Source: an uncultured Alphaproteobacteria bacterium
GTDB lineage: Bacteria; Pseudomonadota; Alphaproteobacteria; UBA7985; CAJQQZ01
Reading direction: 5' to 3'
Length of the DNA: 6,080 nt
Assembly (NCBI GenBank): GCA_905480445.1
Contig: CAJQQJ010000347.1
Span: 1 to 6,080, forward strand
The notes under the pieces were generated by a model, which saw only the letters and a program-made list of their open reading frames with translations, searched no databases and was not told the DNA's origin. This document shows, in pieces, positions 1 through 5,767 of the stretch. The position numbers and the translations under genes were made by a program. The first letter of the stretch is position 1; every line of letters starts with the position of its first letter.

Positions 1-1331
1 TTCCACAGAACAAACGCCAAGAAGGCAAAAGGCACGATTAGTGTGATCGGCCGGTAAATTGAACAGAAACCCACGATGATACACAGCATTAAACCACAGA
101 AGGCCGCCATGTTGGGCGAGTAGCCTGAAAACAACACATAAAGTAAAGCCAACAGCGGTATAATGGTATGCCAGCCCGCTTTCCAAACTGATAGAAAGTT
201 CGGCAGCTGCTCTTTAGTATAAGTGCGAAGATTGAGGCGCTTGGCCGTGAAATGGACAATCGACATGACGCCGATATAATGCATGAGTGCCGGTACGATA
301 GCCGCAATAACAATCGTGGTGTACGGCACCTCCAAATATTCTGCCATTAAGAACGAGGCCGCACCCATGATCGGCGGTGTAATTTGACCACCCGCACTCG
401 AGGCTGCTTCTACGCCGCCAGCAAAGTGACCCGGATAGCCCATCCGTTTCATGTTTGGGATCGTCAAAGAACCGGTTGAAACCGTGTTTGCAATTGAAGA
501 ACCAGAAATAGTCCCAAAGAAAGCTGACGACACCACGGAGACCTTCGCGGGCCCACCAGTATAGCGCCCAGCAACCATCATCGCATTATCAACGAAAAAC
601 TGACCTAAACCCATCCTTTGTGCAACAACACCGAAAAGCACGAAGTGGAACACTACGGTTGAGACAACCCACAAAGTGATGCCAAAAATACCCTCAAAAG
701 GGAAATACATGTTGTTAACAAATTGCTGCCAGTTCACACCAGGATGGCGCAAAATTTGAATGGGAATGTAAGGACCAAACAGGGCATAGGCGACAAACAC
801 CAGAATGATCATCGGCAAGATGATGCCAATAGTCCGTCGCGCTATTTCTAGCGTTGCCAGTATTAGGAAAGAACCAAGCAAGACATCGGCACCGCTAGGG
901 TTTCCTTGGCGTAGAGTTTGCTCTTGAACAACATAACCAAAGAGGTCAACACCACGCCAAGAAAACCAAAGGAAGAGGGCCGCTACGATGCCCAGAACCA
1001 TTAACAGCCAGTCATAAACCGGAACGTTGCCCCAACGCAGAGCCGTACTTGGCTGCCAACCAAGAGATTTCTTAGTCTTGATCAATGGGAAGGCGATGAA
1101 AATGAACAAATACAGCCCGGCCAAATGCACACCCATATGAACATAATCAACAGGTGTGCCAAAGCCTGCCGTCCAGATGTGATAAAGAGCAAAAGCCACC
1201 GTCGCCCAATAAAAGGCGGAGGTTAAGCGAGGACCATTGTTTCGCGTGTTGAGAGCTGAATCATATTTTTTTTCCAATTCCTCCAACGCCGAAGCATCCA
1301 ATTGGTCATTTTCTTGTGCTTCGCTGCTCAT
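1..1331 (-). CDS. TRAP transporter fused permease (DctQM-type, 4TM/12TM family), 5' part, truncated by window edge
   Basis: Inner-membrane permease of a TRAP (tripartite ATP-independent periplasmic) transporter, which moves organic acids or similar solutes using an ion gradient. The frame is open without a stop for 443 codons from ATG 1331 to the left edge; family members usually have over 600 residues, so the C-terminal third is outside the window. Residues 1-30 are a hydrophilic, acidic cytoplasmic leader. Hydrophobic segments near 38-55, 66-84, 107-124 and 150-185 form the small-subunit (DctQ-like) part and linker. From about 215 the large DctM-like part begins, with the family motif ISGSSIANTVSTGS (275-288) and GGQITPPIMGAASF (314-327), both typical of fused permeases paired with TAXI binding proteins. 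The start is supported by a G-run (GGGGG, 1336-1340) only 4 nt upstream, which is a weak ribosome site, and by the absence of another Met before residue 65. It lies 96 nt downstream of the TAXI gene on the same strand, so the two should form one transporter. The substrate is unknown. Confidence 0.95.
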   Translation of the reverse strand, partial: MSSEAQENDQLDASALEELEKKYDSALNTRNNGPRLTSAFYWATVAFALYHIWTAGFGTPVDYVHMGVHLAGLYLFIFIAFPLIKTKKSLGWQPSTALRWGNVPVYDWLLMVLGIVAALFLWFSWRGVDLFGYVVQEQTLRQGNPSGADVLLGSFLILATLEIARRTIGIILPMIILVFVAYALFGPYIPIQILRHPGVNWQQFVNNMYFPFEGIFGITLWVVSTVVFHFVLFGVVAQRMGLGQFFVDNAMMVAGRYTGGPAKVSVVSSAFFGTISGSSIANTVSTGSLTIPNMKRMGYPGHFAGGVEAASSAGGQITPPIMGAASFLMAEYLEVPYTTIVIAAIVPALMHYIGVMSIVHFTAKRLNLRTYTKEQLPNFLSVWKAGWHTIIPLLALLYVLFSGYSPNMAAFCGLMLCIIVGFCSIYRPITLIVPFAFLAFVLW

Positions 1332-1363
1332 ACTGCCCCCAAATCTACCCTAAACATTCACTA

Positions 1364-1403
1364 GAAAAGAAAACACCACCCCAGAAGAAAGTCCAGAGTG
1401 GTG
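1364..1403 (-). terminator. Intergenic stem-loop with T-rich tail between TAXI gene and permease gene
   Basis: On the minus strand a 30-nt element (1374-1403) folds into a stem of about 12 pairs: six clean pairs CACCAC/GTGGTG at the base, then a run that includes several G-T pairs, closing on a 6-nt loop. It is followed directly by TTTTCTTTTC (1373-1364). This is the form of a rho-independent terminator. Because the permease gene follows on the same strand, it is more likely a partial terminator or 3' RNA-stabilising hairpin that makes the binding protein more abundant than the permease. The structure was paired by eye and no folding energy was calculated. Confidence 0.65.
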
Positions 1404-1413
1404 CGTCTCATTC

Positions 1414-1428
1414 AGATCTTGAAGATCT
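1414..1428 (-). repeat. Small inverted repeat overlapping the TAXI stop codon
   Basis: AGATCT is repeated as an inverted pair around a 3-nt spacer (minus strand AGATCTTCAAGATCT). Its first arm begins within the TAA stop of the TAXI gene. In RNA it could form a 6-bp hairpin, 10 nt upstream of the larger terminator-like stem-loop. It may add to mRNA 3' protection, or be chance, since AGATCT is itself a palindrome. Confidence 0.35.
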
Positions 1429-2435
1429 TACATCATGCCTGCTTCTTTGTAGAAGCGTGCTGCACCCGGGTGCAGTGGCACACCAATACCTGCAACGCCA
1501 TCAAGCGCTGTTTCCAACGTAATGACCTTGCCTTTAGCATGGCCATTGTCCAGTAACTTGCGAGAAGTCTTTGACCAAAGAGCTTTTGTGATCTCGTAGA
1601 TCAGCTCTTCTGGTTGGTTCGCGTTAGTCACCAAGATGCCGGACACGGCAACTGTGTTCACGTCATACTGTACGCCAGGGTAAACACCAGCATTGATCGT
1701 TGATGGGATGTAGTAAGGTACAGACTTATTTGCTTGAGTTACTTCTTCATCCGTCATGGAATAAAGTTCCATGCCTTTGGTGTTGTCCAACTGGATCATC
1801 GCTGAAACTGGAGTACCAGCCGCATAGAAATAAGCATCTAACTGGCCATCAGACAGACGCTCTGCAGACTGTGAATTATTCAACTCTGCTTCATCAATGT
1901 TGTCGCGGTTAACGCCGTGATCAGCAATGATCAACTCAACGGCGATTTGTGTGCCAGAACCAGCTTGGGCAATACCAACGCGCTTGCCTTTAAGGTCAGC
2001 CAAACTCGCCAGTGAGCCACCTTTTGGCAAAACAAGATGCAGGTCTTCCGGATAGAGGTTCGCAATGATCCGAAGATCAGGCTTAGCATTACCTTCGAAC
2101 TTGGCTGTGCCGTTGTAGGCAAAGTGCAGAGTTGCAGCGCCTGACAAACCAGCCTCCATCTGACCCGCCTGAATGGCGTTCACATTGTGCGCTGAAGCAT
2201 TTGTGGACTGTGCCATAGCAACAAGACCAGGTACTCCACAGTTGCCGCCCTTGTCACAAGCACGAGAACCTGGAGGATTAGAGATTGCGTTAGCGATGAT
2301 ACCACCGATTGGGAAGTATGTACCACCGGCACCACCGGTACCAATGCGGAAGAATGTCATGTCTTGCGCGACAGCTGTGGTGGCTGTCATGACGCCTGCA
2401 ATAGCTGCAGCGACTAAGGCCTTATTGAATTTCAT
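1428..2435 (-). CDS. TRAP transporter solute-binding protein, TAXI family
   Basis: Periplasmic binding protein that captures the solute and delivers it to the fused TRAP permease encoded just downstream. The product has 335 residues, normal for TAXI proteins. Residues 1-23 are a clear Sec signal peptide (Lys2 and Lys5, hydrophobic core, AVA before Gln24). The family signature FRIGTGGAGGTYFPIGG lies at 29-45. Cys60 and Cys66 (CDKGGNC) are spaced like the conserved, probably disulfide-forming pair of a TAXI subgroup. Other family features are NVNAIQAG (84-91), LRIIANLYPEDLHLV (121-135), KGKRVGIAQAGSGT (149-162) and the C-terminal HPGAARFYKEAG (322-333). The ATG at 2435 is chosen over an in-frame codon 16 triplets upstream, because AGGAG lies 7 nt before it and the signal peptide starts there. 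Oddly, the QSD/QAD motif that usually follows the GL/GI near residue 97 reads GAA here. The ligand is unknown; related proteins bind glutamate or other organic acids. Confidence 0.95.
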   Translation of the reverse strand: MKFNKALVAAAIAGVMTATTAVAQDMTFFRIGTGGAGGTYFPIGGIIANAISNPPGSRACDKGGNCGVPGLVAMAQSTNASAHNVNAIQAGQMEAGLSGAATLHFAYNGTAKFEGNAKPDLRIIANLYPEDLHLVLPKGGSLASLADLKGKRVGIAQAGSGTQIAVELIIADHGVNRDNIDEAELNNSQSAERLSDGQLDAYFYAAGTPVSAMIQLDNTKGMELYSMTDEEVTQANKSVPYYIPSTINAGVYPGVQYDVNTVAVSGILVTNANQPEELIYEITKALWSKTSRKLLDNGHAKGKVITLETALDGVAGIGVPLHPGAARFYKEAGMM

Positions 2436-2440
2436 GTTTT

Positions 2441-2447
2441 CTCTCCT
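2441..2447 (-). promoter_or_regulatory. Strong ribosome binding site that fixes the TAXI start
   Basis: AGGAGAG on the minus strand, with its AGGAG core 7 nt before ATG 2435. It supports the shorter reading, whose signal peptide begins MKFNKALV, over the 16-codon N-terminal extension, which is polar and charged and has no comparable site. Confidence 0.8.
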
Positions 2448-2505
2448 GAATTTTCGAGTGCTGATTTTTTGTTCTTGGATCAACGGGAGTGTCGATCAAG
2501 CCAGG

Positions 2506-2534
2506 AGCTTATGAACAAATTGCCATAAAAACAA
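2506..2534 (-). promoter_or_regulatory. Candidate sigma70-like promoter for the TAXI-permease operon
   Basis: On the minus strand TTGTTT (2534-2529) is followed after 17 nt by TAAGCT (2511-2506), about 70 nt upstream of the TAXI start. The -35-like box is reasonable and the -10-like box poor, as is common for activator-dependent promoters. Position within the divergent lysR intergenic region is the main support. This is an eye match only. Confidence 0.25.
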
Positions 2535-2552
2535 TTATTAATATTTTTAACC

Positions 2553-2569
2553 CATAGATTTTCTTTATG
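2553..2569. promoter_or_regulatory. Candidate LysR-type binding site (T-N11-A dyad) in the divergent intergenic region
   Basis: CATA-N9-TATG forms a short interrupted dyad that satisfies the T-N11-A rule known for LysR-family operators. It lies 36 nt upstream of the lysR ATG, about 117 nt from the TAXI start, and 18 nt upstream of the -35-like box of the candidate TAXI promoter. A LysR regulator binding here could repress its own gene and activate the transporter operon. The surrounding region (2525-2592) is very AT-rich, so such dyads arise easily by chance; another (TAAT-N6-ATTA, 2579-2592) lies next to it. Confidence 0.3.
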
Positions 2570-2605
2570 CATTGACTTTAATCTCACTATTATCGGACCT
2601 TTCAA

Positions 2606-3517
2606 ATGAATTTCCGTCAACTTCAAGCGTTCCAAGAAGTGATGCGTACTGGCTCCGTGACGAAAGCCGCGCAAAATCTGGGCCGGACGCAGCCAGCTAT
2701 CAGCAGTTTGATCGTGGGACTCGAACAGTCCGTTGGATACAACCTCTTCGACCGCCAGGGTGGTCGGCTGCACCCCGTTCCTGAAGCACATTATTTGCTA
2801 TCAGAAACGGATGTAGTGCTGGAGCGCCTAACCAACCTAGAACGCACGATGAAAGACATCGGTTCTCAGGCTTCCGGTCATTTGACTATCGCTTGTATGC
2901 CGATTTATTCCGAGACTCTAATGCCTGGGGCCATCTCCCGTTTTGCCGAAAGCCGTAAGGATGTTACCTTCTCCCTGACTTCTCAAAGCTCGGAACAAGT
3001 CTACGAGCGGGTGGCGTCACAACAGTTTGATCTAGGCCTTGCGGAGGCTTCCATTTCTAACCCACTAGTGGAGGAAGAAATTGTCAGCATGCGTTGTTTT
3101 TGTGCTGTCAACGCGGCGAGTGAGTTATCAAATAGAAGCTTGATCAGGCTGTCAGACCTCAAAGACTATGATATTGCGACATTCCTTCCCCATCATTTCA
3201 TCAGGCGGCATCTAACCCAGGTTTATGAATATGCAGGGTTGGAACTGAAAGTGAAATTTGAGATGCAACACGCTGCCGCGCAAATGGTTGCAGTCGAACA
3301 TAATCTGGCTGTTGCTCTAGTCAGCGCTATGTCAGCAGAGAACTACCGACGAACGGTACCAAACAAAGGACGCCTAAAGTTCATTCCATTTGAGCACGAC
3401 GTTGCCTACAACGTCGCAATCCTGACTCCAACTCACAAAGCCAAATCTCAACTCATCCGTGCTTTTGTTGAACACCTGAAAGAGGAAGTTATCCATGCGG
3501 TCGGCACCAGCTTCTAA
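2606..3517 (+). CDS. LysR-family transcriptional regulator
   Basis: Cytoplasmic DNA-binding regulator of 303 residues, the typical LysR length. The N-terminal winged helix-turn-helix covers about residues 1-60: MNFRQLQAFQEVMRTGSVTKAA gives the usual start and first helices, and QPAISSLIVGLEQSVG (29-44) is the recognition helix region, followed by LFDRQGGRLHPVPEA with the typical wing. A linker helix runs to about 85. The effector-binding domain (about 90-300) begins with GHLTIACMP, as in other members. The gene is transcribed away from the TAXI-permease pair across a 170-nt region, the classical arrangement for a LysR protein controlling the divergent operon, presumably in response to the transported solute or a metabolite. 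Its 3' end stops 9 nt short of the convergent agmatine-deiminase-like gene. The start is set by homology to the LysR N-terminus; no good Shine-Dalgarno is visible before ATG 2606. The inducer is unknown. Confidence 0.94.
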   Translation: MNFRQLQAFQEVMRTGSVTKAAQNLGRTQPAISSLIVGLEQSVGYNLFDRQGGRLHPVPEAHYLLSETDVVLERLTNLERTMKDIGSQASGHLTIACMPIYSETLMPGAISRFAESRKDVTFSLTSQSSEQVYERVASQQFDLGLAEASISNPLVEEEIVSMRCFCAVNAASELSNRSLIRLSDLKDYDIATFLPHHFIRRHLTQVYEYAGLELKVKFEMQHAAAQMVAVEHNLAVALVSAMSAENYRRTVPNKGRLKFIPFEHDVAYNVAILTPTHKAKSQLIRAFVEHLKEEVIHAVGTSF

Positions 3518-3526
3518 AGCCACGGG

Positions 3527-4531
3527 TTAGGCTGGCTGTTGTTGAGTGATGCAATGGATGCCACCGCCACCTAGTGCGATATTGTTGATAGATACCTGGG
3601 AGATTTTGCGATCAGGAAAGAGTGATTGAACAATCTCTGCGGCCTGATCATCGCCAGGTATGCCGTACTTCGGCATAACAACCCCGCCGTTGGCGAAGTA
3701 GGAATTGACGTAACAATTACAGAAAATATCCCCGATTGATTCGAACTCACTTGCATCGCGAAGAAGTACCAGTTCCAGCTCTCTGCCCTTTGCATCCGTC
3801 TGGCTCACAAGAGTTTCATAATTCTCTAGCATTATATCGTAATGCTCAGCTTTTGGATCGCCTGGTATTTCCACTAAGACTTTCCCTGGAGCAACAAAGG
3901 CCGCAATACCATCGACATGACCGTCGGTTTCGACTTCATCCCAATCACCGGGTAGCCAGATGACTTTTTCACCGCCGAGCATTTCCAACAGTTCTTGTTC
4001 AATTTCAACCTTAGTCCAATCGGGGTTGCGGTTAGGGTTGGGGAAACAAGATTCGGTAGTCAGGATCGTCCCTTCGCCATCGACAGAAATACCGCCCCCT
4101 TCAGCAATCAGTTTGGATGTGAATTGACGAGCGCCAGTTTCATTCAACACAAAGCTGGAAAAGCGGTCATCGCCATCGAAAGGTTGGTATTTACCGCCCC
4201 ATGCGTTGAAGGAAAAATTGACCCCAGCGTGATTGCCTTTGTCATCGATAAGAAAACAAGGTCCAGCATCACGAGACCAAGAATCATCGATACCAAAAAT
4301 TGCAATGTCGATGTCGCTGCCAAGGTAATTACGCGCTTTCGCCTCATCCTTTGGATTGACCGTCATTGTAACAGGCTCAAACTCCCGGATCGCATGAGCA
4401 ACAGCAGTGAAGTCCTGCATAGTCGCTGTCATATCAGGCCAGACTTCTGCTCTACAAGGCCACATCATCCAACAACGTTCGTGTGGTGTCCATTCTGCAG
4501 GCATGAAAAAACCAGCTTGTTTTGGCGTCAT
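3527..4531 (-). CDS. Agmatine deiminase family (PPAD-type) guanidine-modifying hydrolase
   Basis: Member of the agmatine deiminase/Porphyromonas-type peptidyl-arginine deiminase family. Characterised relatives hydrolyse agmatine to N-carbamoylputrescine and ammonia through a covalent Cys intermediate. Length is 334 residues, slightly shorter than the usual 340-370. Visible family features are PAEWTPHERCWMMWP near the N-terminus (11-25), WSRDAGP (85-91), the acidic EGGG (144-147), TESCFPNPNRNP (159-170), TDGHVDG with His205 (202-208), and the C-terminal GGGGIHCITQQ with catalytic Cys327. The acid, His and Cys active-site residues therefore all appear intact. There is no signal peptide, so the protein is cytoplasmic. 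It is the last gene of the minus-strand operon, 11 nt after the Rieske oxygenase stop, so translation is probably coupled. No arginine decarboxylase or N-carbamoylputrescine amidase is in view, so the true substrate may be another guanidino compound made or carried in this pathway. The family call is firm; agmatine as substrate is only the default. Confidence 0.92.
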   Translation of the reverse strand: MTPKQAGFFMPAEWTPHERCWMMWPCRAEVWPDMTATMQDFTAVAHAIREFEPVTMTVNPKDEAKARNYLGSDIDIAIFGIDDSWSRDAGPCFLIDDKGNHAGVNFSFNAWGGKYQPFDGDDRFSSFVLNETGARQFTSKLIAEGGGISVDGEGTILTTESCFPNPNRNPDWTKVEIEQELLEMLGGEKVIWLPGDWDEVETDGHVDGIAAFVAPGKVLVEIPGDPKAEHYDIMLENYETLVSQTDAKGRELELVLLRDASEFESIGDIFCNCYVNSYFANGGVVMPKYGIPGDDQAAEIVQSLFPDRKISQVSINNIALGGGGIHCITQQQPA

Positions 4532-4540
4532 GGCGAGATG

Positions 4541-4545
4541 TCCTA
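4541..4545 (-). promoter_or_regulatory. Ribosome binding site of the deiminase gene overlapping the Rieske stop codon
   Basis: On the minus strand AGGA (4544-4541) lies 9 nt before ATG 4531 and shares bases with the TAG stop (4545-4543) of the upstream Rieske gene. Ribosomes ending the first gene would cover this site, so the two products are probably translationally coupled. Confidence 0.6.
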
Positions 4546-5739
4546 CCCTGTCTTCATTGACTGATTAATCTTAGCGACACTACCGATTGCTGGCTCTTCT
4601 GTACAGTTCATGACCGGAATTAGGGATCGTAGTTGATCGTGGTGGCTTTTCAGGCCGTACTCTAAATCTGATAAATAGATCTCGTCATAGGCCGAAGATT
4701 TGGCACCCTCACAAGACCAAACTGTTAGCATTTGGTCCTCCTCAACTGTATCGCGGTCAATACGACCGGAGAGGTAGCGTGCGACTTTCAGTTGGCGATC
4801 TTCATCTTTGAAGCGATAGACAGCACCACGTTGGATCGTACGGCTCGATGATACCGGCAGTTCTTGATAGAAGGTGATTGAATCAGGGTAGAGACCAATC
4901 ACCAAGTTTGGGAACATACCAATGTAAACCCAGGCTTTGCGATGGCTTTCTGGCAACCAGGTCGCATCGGGCAAGATCGAGCGATAGGCCTTTACAGACC
5001 AAAGTGCGGCTTCACCTTCGCGGAAAACCCCAACTGACCGGGAAGTTCCATTGGAAAAGACTTCGTCGTGATAGCTTCCGCCGTAAAGGTCCTGAAGACC
5101 TGGATGGGCCTGTTTTACGTGATAACCTTCATTGTCAACATCGCGCACCGACTTCCAATTGACGGGCATCTCATCAACCCAAACTTCTTCGCCGGTTGGC
5201 TGAATGTCTTCAAGATTGTAATGCGCCGTTTCCTCATCAAAGCCAGACAAGAGTTCCGCGACTGAGGCTTGTTCGGAGGGCTTGAAGCGCACAAAAACAA
5301 AGCCCTTCCAGATTTCCATTTCCAGCGGTTTCAAACTGAACTGTGCTTTGTCCACGTCGCCCGGAAAAGAATTGCGAACGGCCATGCCACGCAAACTGCC
5401 ATCCAGATTGTAGCTCCAGCCGTGAAATGGACAGGTAATAACCGAACCGCAAGAGCCCTGCTCCTCAGCCAGAACGCGGGAACCACGATGGCGGCATAGG
5501 TTGTGAAAGGCACGAACTTGCCCATCGCTGCCACGCACAACAAAGCCTCGCTCTCCTGCTATGTCCAGGGTCATAAAATCGCCTGTTTCGGGCACGTCAT
5601 TTGCATGGCATACCAATTGCCACATTTTGCGGAAGACTTCTTCACGTTCCAATTCGTGCAGCTCTTCTGAGAAATAAGTCCAGCCTGGCAATCCAGAGCG
5701 ATCCCAATCTTGGCCAATTGGTTTTCCATCTAACTTCAT
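4543..5739 (-). CDS. Rieske non-heme iron oxygenase, alpha subunit, quaternary-ammonium type
   Basis: Cytoplasmic oxygenase of 398 residues that uses a Rieske [2Fe-2S] cluster to feed electrons to a mononuclear Fe(II) site for O2 activation. The N-terminal Rieske domain (about 40-150) shows CRH (Cys82, His84) and CPFH (Cys103, His106) in the standard CxH...CxxH form. The catalytic domain has DVDNEGYHVKQAH (200-212), giving iron ligands His207 and His212, with Asp335 in VEEDQ as the likely third ligand. Glu204 sits where ring-hydroxylating dioxygenases have the Asp that bridges electron transfer; Glu there is a known trait of the carnitine/glycine betaine/stachydrine group. The likely reaction is oxidative N-dealkylation or C-N cleavage of a quaternary ammonium compound. 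It follows the flavoprotein gene by 28 nt and precedes the deiminase gene by 11 nt. ATG 5739 is preceded by only a weak GAGAAAG. No reductase partner is in the window. An aromatic dioxygenase role is less likely but not excluded. Confidence 0.92.
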   Translation of the reverse strand: MKLDGKPIGQDWDRSGLPGWTYFSEELHELEREEVFRKMWQLVCHANDVPETGDFMTLDIAGERGFVVRGSDGQVRAFHNLCRHRGSRVLAEEQGSCGSVITCPFHGWSYNLDGSLRGMAVRNSFPGDVDKAQFSLKPLEMEIWKGFVFVRFKPSEQASVAELLSGFDEETAHYNLEDIQPTGEEVWVDEMPVNWKSVRDVDNEGYHVKQAHPGLQDLYGGSYHDEVFSNGTSRSVGVFREGEAALWSVKAYRSILPDATWLPESHRKAWVYIGMFPNLVIGLYPDSITFYQELPVSSSRTIQRGAVYRFKDEDRQLKVARYLSGRIDRDTVEEDQMLTVWSCEGAKSSAYDEIYLSDLEYGLKSHHDQLRSLIPVMNCTEEPAIGSVAKINQSMKTG

Positions 5740-5767
5740 TTTAGTTCTTTCTCGGTTTTATTTCGGC

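Noticed and set aside
2436..2483. Sixteen-codon N-terminal extension of the TAXI protein starting at 2483
   Set aside because: The extension is polar and charged and would bury the signal peptide; the strong AGGAG site lies before the internal ATG instead.
2173..2514. Plus-strand open frame of 113 codons opposite the TAXI N-terminus
   Set aside because: Antisense to the signal peptide and N-terminal motifs of the TAXI protein; composition looks like a shadow frame.
2572..2594. TTGACT followed by TATTAT as a lysR promoter
   Set aside because: The spacing between the two boxes is only 11 nt, far from the usual 16-18, and at the normal distance from TTGACT there is no -10-like sequence.
2480..2791. 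Minus-strand open frame of 103 codons spanning the intergenic region and the lysR 5' end
   Set aside because: It covers the helix-turn-helix region of lysR in antisense and the AT-rich control region, lacks family features, and would conflict with the divergent promoter layout.
3518..3537. Possible bidirectional terminator AGCCA-N10-TGGCT between the convergent genes
   Set aside because: The stem is only 5 bp, there is no T-tract on either strand, and it overlaps the end of the deiminase gene, so it is too weak to call.
3995..4564. Plus-strand open frame of 189 codons opposite the deiminase gene
   Set aside because: It is fully antisense to a gene with clear family motifs, its translation has no recognisable domain, and it is best explained as a shadow of the coding strand.
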